Counted from the first letter of the stretch, positions 31,401 to 45,520 are shown. The stretch is DNA of 64,000 nucleotides from Erythrocercus mccallii (GCA_013397435.1 VZRG01000204.1:558001-622000); one strand, 5' to 3'. Notes: generated from the sequence alone by a model not told the origin. Numbers and translations are program-made.

Positions 31401-34400
31401 GAAAGTCTGGAAAAATCCCGTTAGAGGTAGCCTGGAGGATAAAAATTTCACTGGAGTATTAATATGAAACTGTTCAGATCTGCCTCTGCTGACAAATTGT
31501 GTTTTTCAGCAGCTCCAGGTGCAAGGAGCACTGGCTGTGCTGAGCCCGAAACAAAATTACCCTAGTTCTCTTGTAAATATTAGCAAATGGCAGCAGATCA
31601 AGGATAGTTTTATCCATTCTATTGATTCATTAGCTTTCTGTCCCATGTCCTTCCCTGTTCTCCACTTCAGAGAAGAAAGTTTGTGGCTAACTCTGTTCCT
31701 GCCTGCCCTGAAATATGTTCTGGGATGATGATGCTATTTTCAGACAACAGCAGAAGGCTGGCTCGCATCCTCGGGCTGAACTCCATGATCCCAGTGTTAT
31801 CCTGTGTGGTCAGAAAAGTAATTGCTTCTTGCTGAATGTGTGCATGATGTTAATAACTTAATAAAAATCTGGGTTTGATGACAAAAAGTTAGCACGCTCA
31901 TTTCTAGCTGACCTTAGTTTCTGATTCAGTCCAAGGCATGCTGGATTTGAAAAGCCTGGCTATCTGACCTAAGAGGGGAAAGTAACATTTTGGAGAATTT
32001 AGGTTTTCCTAACAAAAGCCCCTAAATTTTTGGGGTTTGTTTTTCACTTAAAAATAGTGCAGCAGTTCCATGGAGACTCTCTTTTGTGCCCTATGCTCCT
32101 GTCTCTTCTGGGGACTGGGATCTTGCAGGAAGAGACTGTCCATGGGAAAGGAGCAGGCATGTTACTTCTGTCCCACGTGATGGTGCGTTACACAAAGATG
32201 ACAGCAAAAGGCATCCGGGCTACAGTCCTGAGGGAGTACTCAGAGCTGGAGTATTGTTAGGAATCACAGTATTTTGGTTTAAGGAAACATTCTTTTGGTT
32301 CAGGGACTTGATGCTTTTCTGAAGGAAGGTGTTGGTGCTCTCCTGGTCTTTTCAGACCTGCCTTGAAGTGTGTGTTTATGGAGTATTTTATGCAGGCTCT
32401 GGAGAGGCCTCTGCGTGATTTTGTTCTTCTTGATTCTGAGTGCCTCTTTTTGTGAGCACTGTAGCAGTGAAATTCTTCACACGTAGCCAGAAGCTGAAAG
32501 AGAGGAGGTTTGATTTCATTGCACAATCCACTTCTGCAGCGTGTGTTTTTTTCCTTGCTTATGTCACATAATGTTTGGAGGAAACACAAGCCCCTGGTGG
32601 AGGGCTGTTAAGGAGCTATCCCAAGTTTCTATTATGTTGAGAGTTTCTGTGTTCTCCTGCCAGTTCTTCCATGGCAAAGGTGCTGCTTCCATGTTCTTGG
32701 GGTTGAGGAAGACTAAATGTGACATAGTCTTGGCCTTGAATTTTAGCACAGGCTGAAGTGCAAAACTAAGGCAGGTAGTTAATAATAGTGTAAAGGAGGT
32801 CTCTGGAGATGGCAGTTCATACTGGAAACCTGTGGCTGTGTGGGAAGAGCAGGGCTCTTGTCAACTCTGGCAAGGTGTTCTTTCCTCGTTCTGCTACCCA
32901 ATCTGAAATATTGGTCTCTTCTTTGTGGTCAATATGCAAAACTATGGCTATGAGATTCATCAGCATTCTCATTTTACACAATAACTGCCTTGCTTTCTTT
33001 TGGGATAAGAAAATGGGAGCCTAACATATATTGGCATATGAAATTCTCACTGCCATGAAGGGTAGAAGATAATGTATCAGTGGTCAGGAAAGTGGCTGTA
33101 TATTCCAGCTACATAATCCCTGCCCAGTGATTTCAAAACTTAGTTGGAGCTCAAAGCATGTTTATGTGGGAGATCTCCTGCCTCACACCATTAATTGTCA
33201 ATCTGTGGGGCTGCCCTCGCAGAAAAGCTGTGATGCCAATATTTGTGGAGATCTATGAGTGTATCTTCTTTTGCGTTACTGGACTGAAGCTGCAATTTCA
33301 GCAGTAAATCTATTTTCATTGGTGAATCCAGTACCAAACCTACCCAACAAACATGGCTGCAGGTGCCAAAGCTGTAACTAGTACTGATAATTTGCTGTAG
33401 ATGTTGGTGATTGACATGGGGAGCTAAAATCAATCTTGGAGCACCAGTAGCTGTTGTTTCTCTAGGCAGGCAAAGGTAAAAGTGGCAGACAGAACTTGTG
33501 TTGAAGGTGTGTTGCAGGGTGTCTTTGGTGGCTAACAAACTCAGCAAAGACCCATTAGCAAAGGGTAACAAGGGTCCTTTTCCCTTCAGGCATGGTACAT
33601 TGTTACTGGCTCCATTAATACAGACTACAAACAGCAGTTCTGCTGGTTTTGAATGTAGTTTTCAGCTTTTAACTTCTATGTTTGTTCATTTGTTTAAGAA
33701 TATTTTGTATGATAATAAATTATGAATTGCCTCCGTAGAACTGAGTCCATCCAAAGCAAGCCCAGCTTGTGCACCATGTTTTGATATGCAAGGCCAAGGG
33801 AAGGGAGAGTATCTAAGTAATTTTAAATTTCTAAGAGAGGCTAGAGCCCTGCTCTGCAAAGGCTCCTGTCTTGATAGGCCCATGTGGGTCTGTTGAGTAT
33901 ATAGCCGTGAGAGTGATGGAAAGGGGCTGGGTGTGATAATAAATGCCTTCGTAAACTAGAGGAACCTTTTTCTTTTTAATTCTAATTGGCAGTTAATTTT
34001 TTTTTATTCAGAATCTATTAATCATGAAAAAAAGTTATGGGTGTGGGATGTGTTATTCATATGGTATGATGCCATTCTCTGTACACTTCTGAAGTTGTTC
34101 AGAAGACTTCAGAATTAATTGCAATTAACTCTTTTAAAAGTGACAGTACAGCAGTTGCCATTTTGGTGGCAGAGGAACAGTAATAGTGTAACAGTAAGGG
34201 CAAGAAATCTGCTTATACAGAATTAGTTGCAAATTCACAAAAGAGATTTGGGAATCAAGGGTTGCTGCTATTGCCTGTAATTGTTAGATAAGGCTGCCTT
34301 GGAGAGGAGCATGGGGGAAAGATGAAATGCAAGGAGTTTGAATGCTGCAAGACAGCAGCTAAATGCATCCCAGTGGCAATCTGGCTAGGCTCTCAGACTT

Positions 34401-37400
34401 TACCCTCATGATTACTTTCTGGGAAAGGATGCAAAGCTTGGCTTGCGATAACTTTTTTTCTGTTCCTCCAGACCAGGGTGCACTTGATGGGGCCCAACCA
34501 GGTAGGTAGATTTTTTGTGGCACTAACATTTGGTTCTGTAGATCATGGTATTCCTTTAGCATGACCATGGCCTGTAGCTGGACTGTCTCAGGGGAGCCCA
34601 AACTTTGCTCAGCCTTAGGCTGCACTGGCAATTTTTCAGGAGTCCAAAGGCTGCACAAAATTGTTGTCTGAGGGCTGCACCTCTGCCTCAGGCACAGCAG
34701 AATCATCTGAGCCAAATTTGGCATGTGGGCTTTACTTCGGGGCTCATGGGTCTCAGTGTAAATCCTGTTCCCGTCCTGTCATGGTGGTGGCCTTCTTGGA
34801 CCAATTCAGTTTGAACTCCAGTTTATCCTTTTACCATATGTGCTTTGGAAGTTCATTCTAGGATTTCTTCCTGTTCTTTCACATGATCTGCTGCTGCACT
34901 CACGTGCTAAGCAGCTGGCACTTAAACTGGATTCTCCATCTGAAAGCAACTGTTATCTATCTCTTCTCCATTTGGCTGCAGAGATGTTGTGTTCTGGTAA
35001 CTTGTTTGCCCGAAGCTGTGCTTGACTGCCTTGGGCTTGCTGAGCATTTGTTAATACTCTCCGGACTTCAGTCCTAAGTCTCAATAATTTGGCTGCTGGT
35101 GCTTTCATGCTTCTCAATGTACATGAAGAATTCTTTTGGTGTGAAATTCTTACTGCTAAGACCTTCACACAATTCATGGAAATGCTGATTCTCATTTCCT
35201 CATTATGTGGAGTCTTCTCCCCCTTTTTCTGTGCTCTCAGACATCCTCCCATTCTGCATTCTTTAATCTGACCCTCTAGTATATTTTTTATCAGTTAAAG
35301 CTATATTCATTTCATAAGGCTTTCTGATTCTGGCAGTGTTTGGATATTGGGAATATCGAGGTGGACAAAATCAGTATACAAAAAAGTGTTAAAATACTTC
35401 TGCTTTGAGCTTCTTACCTTCTTTTCCTTTAGGGCTAAATCCACTCTGGAATTCAATAGGCAACTAAAATCTACTATACTTAAATGTTTCCCAGCTGTGC
35501 CATAAGCTTAGCGCAGCTAATTGAAATGAAATTACATTTGACAGGTTCTTTTACTGACAGTGGCTCTGATTAAACATGCTAAGCTTTGTGAAACTTGTGT
35601 AGTAATGTTGCAGTATTCTATAGTGGTGCCCTTTCCTTGACCATGAACTCTGTTAACTTTGCTGTTTTAGCAGTAACACTAGCTTTTGGTGGCAAGTTTT
35701 CTCTGTCTGCATTCTCTCAGTATCAAAGTACTAGGATATTCCCATTTGAATCTTTCAGCAAGGTGGGCACTTAACAGAGGTGACCTCATGAAGGTAGGAA
35801 TGAGCAGTCTCTAGACTGCAGTTAGGCTGCCTCAAATCATGACATAAATGCTAAAGGATATGTTTCAGGGTATGTGATGGATATATTTCTATTTACCTAG
35901 GAATAATAAATAACAGGATTTGCATGCCAAGGATGTATTTTCCATGTTGGCTGTGCAGATTCATTTAATGCCCTGTCTTGGGACGCTATTGCATCTTGAT
36001 GTGAATTTCTGCTGTGATACGTTCCTATTGCTGCAGGTTTCAATCTGAAACATTCACCTCAGTATTTCAATTTCAGCCCTTTTAGAAGTTTGGCCTTGCA
36101 CTCATGGCTTGGAAACACATCAGTGATTTTCCTTGCCCCTTGTCCTAGAAACACCCTGGAAATGCTGCTTTTCAAGTGAGAGGAGGAACACAGTTCAGGC
36201 CTTAAAAGTGCCACAACAGTGTTCAGGAGCTTACGTCCATCAGTGCTACAAGTTCATACCTCTTTAGATGAGCACTTGTCTTGACTGGAGAGGCTTTAGA
36301 TATTGGCTACTGTCTTGCTCTTTGTTGTTAAAAGCAAAATAATCTGAATCACGTCCTTCAGGGCGGTAGTTTAATTCCAGTGTAAATTGAAAATATTTTT
36401 TATGTATGAACTTAAAAAGTTGGGGTGCTCTGTGAGTACTGATGGTATATAATTGGTTATTGGTTTGTTGTTGACTATTGAGCATTCCTCACCTGGGAGA
36501 AGTAGGAGGCAGCCTGAGAAGCCAAGTGATTACTTCATGGTCTATAGTTGTGTTCAGTGGAAACTTCAACTATTTGCAATTGCAAACAAGGGATGAAAAC
36601 CTAGATACATAAAATTAATACTGCAAACAGGAAAGCAAATAGTACAAGGGATGGAGCATCTGGGAAAGATCAAACCTGATAAAAATCGGTTCTGTAGGAG
36701 GCAGAGGGGCCACCTGAAGGTAGTTTCCAACAAGAATGCATGGAATAGCCTTTAGGTTCTTGTTTATAAATTGGAGCAACTGATTGTTTGGCTTTGATGC
36801 TGAATTTTTGATTTTGTCATGTGTGGAGCAAGGAGACTGATCAGATTTATGTCAGGTAGAAACAAGATTGGCATTTGATGAATTTGAAAGTTTCTGTGTT
36901 GGCAGGCTGAGCTCAGTGTGATGAGACAGGAGCAAAACCCAGAACTCAGAAAAGGGCATGCTGGTTTCTTTGTAGGTCTCATGCATAAATTCATTCTGAT
37001 TTGGAAGGCAAAGCAGGCCACTCCTTTTTCAGTCATCCAGGGCACTGTAGATTATCTTTTGATGTACTTGGTTGGCCCTGGAAATTGTCCAGGGGATGCA
37101 TGCCATCTCCCCTTTGGCAGAATCATGGATCGTCTGTTTATCCTTTACCAGCAATCCCAGACGTTTTCACCAAGGCTATATAAGGAACAAGATTATAGAC
37201 TTTGCATAGGCCTTGCTGTAGGCTTTTACATCATTTCAGAGAAAGCTATTTAAGGTATGTCGTTCCCGAATTGTGACTTGTCAGGTCTGATAATCAGTGG
37301 CCAGAAGCCTGAGCTGAGTGTATGGCCACCCACAACATGGCACGAACATGGGGCTGTACTGCACACCATGAAGGCCTGCCCTGATTAAGCTTGCAGGCTG

Positions 37401-40400
37401 CATCTGGCCCTCAGACCATCCACTCTGGTGTGAAATCCAGCCTCTCGGTTAACTGAAGATATCACCTGTTCTGAATTTAGCGTAGAGCTATGTATGATCT
37501 GCAAAGATCTGTTGTCTTTCTGACCATTCTCTTTCATCACTATAAAACTCAACAGATTCTCAAATGCTGCATCTTCTTGGTGCTTTACACAGGCAGGACC
37601 CTTTGTCCTTCAGACAGAGACATATGAGTTGCTCAAGACCAATGGGAAGGGTCACAATATGCCAAGTTCCTGACCCAGGACTTTATAACCCGCACTTAGT
37701 TTTTTAGACAACTCAATTACATTAGACCTGGCCCTAAAGCTCATAGCAAGCTACCAAGAAACTGGGCTAGGCAGAGAGTGGGCTACCATGGGATATGTGA
37801 TGTGATGTTAGTCTTGTGGCCTGGCTGTGGCTGTATCTGGTTGTTCCAGATGAGCCTTGCATCACTCTCTTCTAGTCCTGCATTCCAGGTCATGCATCCT
37901 CCCTAACTGCCCTGTATCTCCGCATGTGTATGTCAGTGTGATGGCCTGTGCCGCCCCTTTCCTGCTCCGTACCTAGTGCTGTCGCAGTGTCCTTAGCTTT
38001 GGTAGACTCTCTGGCTTGTGCACATCAGCAAATTCTGTGTTGTCTGGTGAGTGACTTGAAAATGGGACTTGCAAGTGAAAATAAAAATGAACAAGTAGCA
38101 AGAGAATCTGTTCTGGCAAGATGGGAGCAGAAGGGGGCTGGTGGCATCTTAATGTCATGGCTGGTGGGTGTGGGTTCTCTGGCTGCCATTTGCAGCACCA
38201 AGTGGTCATCTGGTACTAACAGGCAGTGTTCTCAGAAATAGCAGGTTTGCTATTCCAAGACCTCAGTTGCTGCATGGCAAATGTAGCCAAGTGGTGGTTG
38301 AGGGCCAGAGCCTGTGCAAACGTGAGAAAACGGCTGCTTTCCATTCTGGGAAAAGGATTTATTTCAAGAGGAATGATGTATTGCAGGTCTGTCCTACATA
38401 AGTAATGATCCTTGCTACTTTTCTGTGCTGTGGTCTGTGGGATTGTTTACCATATGGGAGTAAAGAGGGTATTGTTGAGCATAACCTCAACAGCCCCATT
38501 CACTGTTGCACTCAACCTGACAAGAAAACATGGGTTTCAGAGGAGGGTGAGTAGCTAAAAAGGTGGGAAGACTTTCACCTTTCATACTAAAGGAACCATT
38601 TCATCTCCACTGCTGCTAAAAAGAAGTCATCTTTGTGGAAATAGATTGGGTGTTGTGTCTGGGAGAGAATCAGACTTTCCCTCAAACTCTGTATGTCCAC
38701 AAGATTTGTGATCTGGTTCTTACTTACCCGAATCTCTCTATTCCCCAGCATGTCTGCTGAGCTTGGGCATGCGTGTCTGCTTGGGCTTTGCTCATGGGGC
38801 TGAGATCTCTGCTGGCAGAAGTCCATTGACAGTTGAAGACTCGCTTTGGGGAAAACTTGGCTTATTGTCTCTGAAGCCTCAAGTGGTGGCTGGGAGTGTC
38901 CTCCATGACTTGACAGTGCTTTATGGGTTATTTGGCTCCAGTGTGATGGGGGCTGTTTTCTGCATGGCTTTTACAAAGAGTGCTTTGTTGCGCTGCACTT
39001 TGCAGCTCCTTCCATCTCAGGCTGGAAAAAATCTCTCTGTGGATGGAAAATGTAGGAAGCAGTGAAGACCTTTTTCTACGATCACCCTGGAGAATCCAGC
39101 AGCCATGCTTGGCCCATCTGCAGAAGAGACTTAGGATGATGCTTGTTTCTCATCTTTGGGATGCGACTGGAGCTGCTCTTTTTCTAGGAATTTCTTGGTT
39201 TCCAGGGTGTGAAATGGCCTGTGTTCTGTGTGCAGGACCAAGCTACAGGTGAAGCAAGAAACAGATGAACCAGACTATTAGGAGTTAGTCTGGGACTGTG
39301 TGCAGGGTGGAAGGAGTATTGTGCCAGTAAGGGGCAGATTTCCCTGTGCCTCCCTGGACACATGTGCATCAGGAGTAGTGCCCAGGGACAGCTTTGCAGG
39401 ATTAATGCTCTGAGCACTCTGCTCAGTACTTGCCTCCATCCCTATGTGCCCTGAGGCATCTTGGCTTCCAGTCCTTCCTCTCCTTTCAGGGCTGGAGCAG
39501 GTAATCTGTTCTTCATTCTCACTGTTGGCTTGCCAGACCCTTGGTGTTTCAGGTTTCTGCTTCCACACTAGGCCAATGATAACTGCAAAAAATCAGATTT
39601 AGCTTTACTGGCATCTGTGCCTTGTTGTGGTGGTTTCTCATTCTTTCTTTACCCCTTGCTGCCAAGACCACAATGAAGTCCTTAACTCCCCATAATCTCT
39701 GACATTTTATCTGCAGGTGATGACAAATATGGAAGAAAAGTAATTTTGTTCAGTGCCTGCCGGATGCCCCCAAGTCATCAACTAGATCATGTGAAACTGC
39801 TGGGGTAGGTTAATTTAATTTCTTAAATCTGACCTAATTCTCAGCTGCTGGATTCCTGGGGACAGATCCATATGCAGTAGCTTCTTTAGCTGGGCATGTT
39901 CTCCCAAGTGCTTACTTCCATTGCTGGAGATGCAAATCCTCTGTTATGGCACACACAAAGAGTCCCAAAGGGAGGAAGAGCCTCTCTGTAGCAAAGCACA
40001 AAGTGAGTTCATCAGTTCTTTTTTTTCAGGTACTTGAAATTCACACTGGACCAGTATGTGGAGAGTGATTACACTCTGGTGTACCTGCACCATGGCCTTA
40101 CCAGTGAGAACAAGCCATCCTTGAGCTGGTTGCGGGATGCCTACAGGGAATTTGATCGCAAGTGAGTAAAGCTGCAGCAAGCAAGGATGTTATGTGCTGC
40201 TCTGTAGCCTAAGACAGAGGATCTTCCCCAGGTTCCCTGTGTAGCTTGCTGATGATAATTTACTGTCACTTATTCTCCTGCTTAAGGAGGTGGATTGTTG
40301 TTAAATGCAGATTGAATCATAAGATAAACAGCTCCTTCTGTAGTCACATCCTTTAAGCCAACAGGCAAGCAGCAAACCCAGGACCTGTGTCAGCCCCATG

Positions 40401-43400
40401 ATATAACTGTAGGTTCCTGGGGAGGCTGCTCACTGCTTTTAGATGAATCTTGGAATACAGGGTAGCATGCCCTTAGGCTGCTGAGTAGCCTGACACAGCT
40501 ACAGAGCATGGGAGAGCAGACGCCGTGGATGCTGGGGTGTGATGAGGCTTAGTGCAAAAGGGATGAAGCAACCAGGGTGCCTTAATCTTGTGGAAAGGTT
40601 GGTTCCTCTACATAAAGTGCAGCTTCTCATTACTGGGCTTCTCTTGACAGGTACAAGAAGAATATCAAAGCCTTGTATATTGTGCACCCAACCATGTTCA
40701 TCAAGACCCTACTGATACTCTTCAAGCCTCTGATCAGGTGGGAAGGAAGCACTATTGGAGGCTAACCCGCATGCTCACACTGCAGGGGAACCATAGGGCA
40801 TTCTCAGAGGGGCACAAGCTGAGCCCAGGCTGCCAAGCCTATCCTGGAGTCTCTCACCTTTTTCTGTGTCCTATTTCTGAGCCCAGAAATACTCACACAC
40901 CAGAAATACCTCTTTAGGAACCTACAGAGTTTGCAGCTCTATGCTACTCCTTTTCTCTCCAGCCAAGTAGAAGTAAAAAGTTGCAGGCTTTGCAACTCAA
41001 ATATTTAATTTATTATGATACTGAAATCATAACTCTACGAAATAATTGGGAATAAAATCTTCTCAAGCCTACTGCTGAACATAGGAAGGAGAAATCCAGC
41101 ATTTGAGGGAGCCTGCTGCTGCTAGGGCTTCTAATGTATCTTGGAAAATCTTTGCATCTCCTGGTAAAATAGATGGAGTGGGAGAGCGATGTGGGTGACA
41201 CCTCTGCTGCTCAGCCATTCCTACCTTTGCCCCACTGATGTTTCTTGCAGGCCCCTTCTCTCCTTTACTGTAAGAAGTCAGTCCTGTTACTGGAGTTCCC
41301 AATTCCTCACATATCTACCTTTCTCTTGTTTTTCAGCTTTAAATTTGGACGAAAGATTTTTTATGTGAATTACCTTAGTGAGCTGGAGGAGTATGTGAAG
41401 CTGGAACAGTTGGGGATCCCAAGCCAAGTGCTGAAGTGAGAATATTGCCTGTCTGCCCCTTGCTTAGGGCTCTGTGAGAGGTGCCTTTTTGTAAAGAGTG
41501 GCAAGGGAAGGAAGAGATTGTTCCACTCAGACAGTGGTTTTGCAGGGTGTGGTGACAAATTGCCTTCAAGACGGGTTTCTCTCTATCGTCCTTCCTGTGT
41601 GTCCTTGGCCCCAGTCCCCAGTTCTGTCTTTGAGTTAAAAATTCTCCCCCAGTGGAGCACCAATCCTGCATCTCCCACTCACCCCCTGGGGACTTTCTAC
41701 GAAATACTGACCTTAACACTGACCTGGAGCTCATGGTGTGCATTTGCTGTTGTCTGGGCACCTGCTTAGCTCCTTCTGCACTGCTCAGCTTGTCTTTGGG
41801 GTTTCCCAAAGTTGCCATAATCTCAGTCCTACCAGACTGCTTCCCTGTCCCACACCCACGTATGCATCTGGCTCGTCACAAGCAGTGATGGCCTCCTGCC
41901 CACGCTGTTACTCAGCTACACTAACTCTTGATTACAGATAGATAACTCCCTTTCTCCCTGCTTTTTTTCTGGCACCCAGATGTTTGTTCTTGTGCTCCAG
42001 AGCTGCCTGTGGTGGTTCTGCATAGGTGTAATCAACCATGCTAGTCTAGTGCTGTTACCAGTGGGTGCGCAGTGCTGGGTTCATGCACTTTCTGAGAGAT
42101 GGAGTGGCTTTTTACTAGTCTGTGTTTTGCTGCAGGTATGATGAATACCTGAGATCCCTGCAGAAACCTTTGCAAGTGCCCCAAAAGCCAACACCCCCAC
42201 GCCCACCGCTGCCAAACCAGCAGTTTGGAGTCTCCCTACAGCAGTGAGTATTTCTGGACTCTGTTGCTTTTGCCCTGACTTGCTTGATATGAGGTCACTG
42301 TATTTATTATTGAGCAACAGCAGAAAATGGCTGCAGAATTTCTTGCAGTTCAGACTTCCTATGAAAGTTTAATAATTTTACTGAGGAACTCTGTGCTTGT
42401 GTCCAGATCCTGACTAACTCAGTTCAGTTCCACCCTCTTGATCCCTGGGTTAGATTGTTTTTGCAACTTAGGGTCACTAAGGGAGAAGCAAAATAAGGGC
42501 CAGCTTTATGGGGGCAGCTTTATGGCACTAGAAACTTCCTTTTAAGCAAAAGAAGTCTGTGGGAGACTGACAGGGGTCTTTTTAGAACTATGCTACTTTG
42601 AGCAGTTCTGCAGATTTGTTTCTTAGTTGTTTTCCAAATCATAAATTCTATTTTAAAAGCACCTCTATTCACCCTTGTAGTGAATCCCACTCCCCATTCT
42701 TGCACAGTGACAAAGGCAAACACAGATATTGGCAAGGGCTGGTGATGCTGAGTAAGTGTTGAAGGTATTTTTAACTTTGAGTGTGGTTTTGCCTCCCCGG
42801 GGAATGGGGAGGAGCCAGTACTGTGTAGCTAGACATATCCTCTGAGGCAGTCTGGGAACACATTCCCCAGCTTCAGTGCAACATTTCCAGATGGTGTTTG
42901 CCATGGTGCTGGGGTGCCTGAGCCTGTTAGCAGCCTGGGAGGGGTGAACAGCTCCAAGCTATTGAGTGGTCTGGACAATCGAATGTGAGAGAGGCAGCGA
43001 GCACCTTGGCGTCACGAGGTTTTCCCTGATGGCCATTTCATTGATAGATCTTCTGTTACAAGAATGTGGTGGCCAAAATTTTTTTTCTCATTTGTGTCAG
43101 CTTCTTTCTGCCCTTGCTCCTATGGGAAAGGAAAAGGGAAGTGTAACCCTTTTCACCTGATTCATAACTAGCATCCTTCCCTTCTGGGAAACCCTTTGCC
43201 CTGGCATATACAGGCTGAGATTTTTACAGAAGATGAAAAAACATTCCTGTGGTCTAGTAATGAGCTCGTAATTGCTCTAGTGAATGATGTAACATGATGG
43301 GTGAAGAGAATAGAAAGCTGGAATGATGGCTGAAGCAGGGATGGGATAGCAAGATCATACATAGTACAGCTTGTATGGGCAAATTCAAGAGTTGGAGGCT

Positions 43401-45520
43401 GCATGTAGGGCAGGAGCAGTCCTGTGTACCAGTCATGTGTAACTTGTTGTTTCTTGCTGCAGTCTTAGGGAGAAGAGCCCTGATCAGTCTCCTGTTCCTC
43501 TGGTGGTCAGAGACACCATTGCTCACTTGCTGGAACATGGTAAGTTGGGGAAGCTGCAATCCCATATCAGTGACCTCTGATCTGTCTAAGCTCCCATCAA
43601 GACTGTGGTAAGATAAAGAAGAACAGAATAGGGTGTAAAGCCAGAACTAGGTTAGCCTTCAAGTGAGATTGTGGAGGGCTTAGGAGACCTCCTTCTTTCA
43701 GGAGTCCATGTTCCCGCTTGTATAAAAATAGCCAAATGCTCCTTGTATCCTTTTTCTGATAGTGAAAGCAGAAAAAATTGTTGTACTCTAAAAAAGTGAC
43801 TTGTTGATACCTTTCTGAATGCCCCATGGCATGGATTTATAATTTTTAAGGCCAGCATTTTTAGAGACTCTCACATGGCTGATTTTTTTCTTCTCCATCT
43901 GCTGTCACTTCACAGCTCTTAATACAGAGGGGATTTTCCGGAGATCAGCAAATACTCAGGTTGTCAGAGAGGTCCAGCAAAAATACAATATGGGTAAGTG
44001 CCCAAACACATCAGAGGCCCTCTCATTCCCTAATTGCTACTGTCCAACTGCAGCTGTGTTGGAACTAGTCCATCATGGATTCTCTCCTTCTCTGATAGGT
44101 CTGTAGGTGAGGCCTTCTCTTGGGGTTGCAAGGGAGAAGTATCTGGTACTTCTGCTGTGTGGAAAGCATATTCCTTCCCACTCATATTCCCCTTACTACC
44201 CCTTTTTTTTCCTGAAAGTTTTCCTGTTTCTTGGGGTGGGATATACCATCTTACTCTGGTTATACTGAAGGGACTTGAGATGACCAGGATGAAACTTAGT
44301 CAAGTTTCATTTGATTACTTCTAAAGATGTAGTGGTGGATTCAGCACTGCTTTGTATATGATTTTGGGACATATTTTTCCACTCTGCTAGCAGATGTGGT
44401 ACTTTAGGGTTCTGAGTTCTTTAAAACACCCCTTCCTTAATTTTGGGCTCTGACCGTCATGTCCTGTCTTTTGTCTGGAGGAAGTGCTGCTTTGGCCAGT
44501 GAGCACTGAGTGTCTGCTCTACTTTCTCAGGTATGCCTGTAGATTTCCAGGAGTATGAAGATGTCCACCTTCCTGCTGTGATTCTCAAGACCTTTTTGAG
44601 GGAGCTACCTGAGCCCCTCCTCACTTTTGGCCTCTACAGCCATGTTGTCAGCTTCCACAGTGAGTTGTAACAAGTGTGCTACTCCCTGAGTGTTGCACTG
44701 GCTGAGGGCAAATATGTCTAAGTGGGGACATGCATGGGATACCTTGTGACTGCCAACAGGGCCTTCATCAGGATGGGTGCTGAGGATTGTCCATCTCTCT
44801 TGATTTTTAGATGTGGAGGAGGTGAAACGTGTGGATGTTGTTCGCAAAACCCTCCAGGATTTGCCAGAAGAAAACTACCAAGTGCTCCGTTTACTGACAG
44901 CCTTTCTGGTGCAGGTGAGTGCTAGCCTAAGCATTTGCTTGTTATAACACTGAGAGGTGCAGGCAGGCCTTCAGCCTACAAGGTGCAGGTATACAGCCTG
45001 TGTGGTCTGTACCAGGGAGGCTGAAAGCTCCCCAGAGTGGAGGTAGAACTACAAAGTAGCTGAGTAGAAGAGGGGTATCAGATCTGCTTTACAGTACTTC
45101 CTGCTGTCAAGAAAGCCACTGCAAGGCCATTCAAGCAAGCAGGAAAATCGTGACTGGTGATCTGGACTTGCAGAGATATTATCTGACAGTGCTCTTGGTC
45201 CTGTTGTTACGATATGTCCTGGCCATCTTTTCTCCTCTCATTTTCTCTGTGACTCTGTCAGGTCTGGCTTTGGGGAGGGTAGAGGGCAGCTGCTGTGCTA
45301 TTCTGTAGGATTCACAATGGTCTCTTTCCTTCCCACATAGGTCTCTGCTCACAGCGACACAAACAAGATGACAAACACCAACCTGGCAGTTGTGTTTGGT
45401 CCAAATCTGCTCTGGGCCAAAGATGTGGCCATCACTCTAAAAGCCATCAATCCCATCAATACCTTTACCAAATTCCTGCTGGACCACCAGAAGGAGCTGT
45501 TTGAGGCTGCAGAGGCTTGA
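28299..45520 (+). CDS. ARHGAP1: ARHGAP1 / p50RhoGAP (Cdc42GAP), complete coding region
   Basis: This is a GTPase-activating protein for Rho, Rac and Cdc42 with a lipid-binding Sec14 domain, acting in the cytosol and on endosomal membranes. Coding exons: 28299-28437, 29224-29316, 39717-39804, 40030-40161, 40651-40737, 41337-41435, 42136-42243, 43463-43539, 43916-43993, 44531-44659, 44811-44914, 45341-45520. All borders are GT/AG, phases match, and 1314 bases give 437 residues (human 439). Order: acidic N-terminus (MATDPLSELQDDL), Sec14/CRAL-TRIO about 60-215, proline-rich PTPPRPPLPNQQ about 231-242, RhoGAP about 248-430 with the arginine finger R283 in GIFRRSA. The ATG at 28299 has a strong context (ACCATGG). 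The gene is divergent from ZNF408 and convergent with ATG13. Confidence 0.97.
29224..29316 (+). CDS. ARHGAP1: ARHGAP1 coding exon 2
   Basis: The exon encodes DSKGSPEPVTHLQWDDPYYD and IARHHIVEVAG. WDDPYYDIARH opens the Sec14-homology region in p50RhoGAP. The donor is GTGGGA at 29317. Confidence 0.95.
29317..39716 (+). other. ARHGAP1: ARHGAP1 long intron
   Basis: About 10.4 kb between coding exons 2 and 3. Open frames are short and in all phases. I see no further ARHGAP1 exon, RNA gene or well-defined mobile element in it. Confidence 0.6.
39717..41435 (+). CDS. ARHGAP1: ARHGAP1 coding exons 3-6: Sec14/CRAL-TRIO domain
   Basis: Exons 39717-39804, 40030-40161, 40651-40737 and 41337-41435 encode DDKYGRKVILFSACRMPPSH, QYVESDYTLVYLHHGLTSEN, YKKNIKALYIVHPTMFIKT and FKFGRKIFYVNYLSELEEYV. 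The string YIVHPTMFIKTLLILFKPLI is the hallmark core of this domain, which binds lipid and autoinhibits the GAP. Confidence 0.95.
42136..42243 (+). CDS. ARHGAP1: ARHGAP1 coding exon 7: proline-rich linker
   Basis: The exon encodes YDEYLRSLQKPLQVPQ, then KPTPPRPPLPNQQFGVSL. The PxxPRPPLP motif fits the known SH3-binding segment between the Sec14 and RhoGAP domains. The QQFGVSL that follows starts the GAP fold. Confidence 0.95.
43463..43993 (+). CDS. ARHGAP1: ARHGAP1 coding exons 8-9: RhoGAP start and arginine finger
   Basis: Exon 43463-43539 encodes LREKSPDQSPVPLVVRDTIA. Exon 43916-43993 encodes LNTEGIFRRSANTQVVREVQ and QKYNM. R283 in GIFRRSA is the catalytic arginine finger of RhoGAP domains. 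Confidence 0.95.
44531..44914 (+). CDS. ARHGAP1: ARHGAP1 coding exons 10-11: RhoGAP core
   Basis: Exon 44531-44659 encodes VHLPAVILKTFLRELPEPLL, including the conserved lysine (K in LKTFLRELPEPL) that stabilises the arginine finger. Exon 44811-44914 encodes VEEVKRVDVVRKTLQDLPEE and NYQVLRLLTAFLVQ. Confidence 0.95.
45341..45520 (+). CDS. ARHGAP1: ARHGAP1 coding exon 12: end of RhoGAP and stop
   Basis: The exon encodes TNKMTNTNLAVVFGPNLLWA, with the conserved asparagine motif NLAVVFGPN, then INPINTFTKFLLDHQKELF and a short acidic tail before TGA 45518-45520. Confidence 0.96.
   Translation, partial: VSAHSDTNKMTNTNLAVVFGPNLLWAKDVAITLKAINPINTFTKFLLDHQKELFEAAEA

Noticed and set aside
34580..34750. 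Possible DNA-transposon remnant in the long ARHGAP1 intron (repeated GGCTGCAC words)
   Set aside because: No inverted termini or target duplication could be found by eye.
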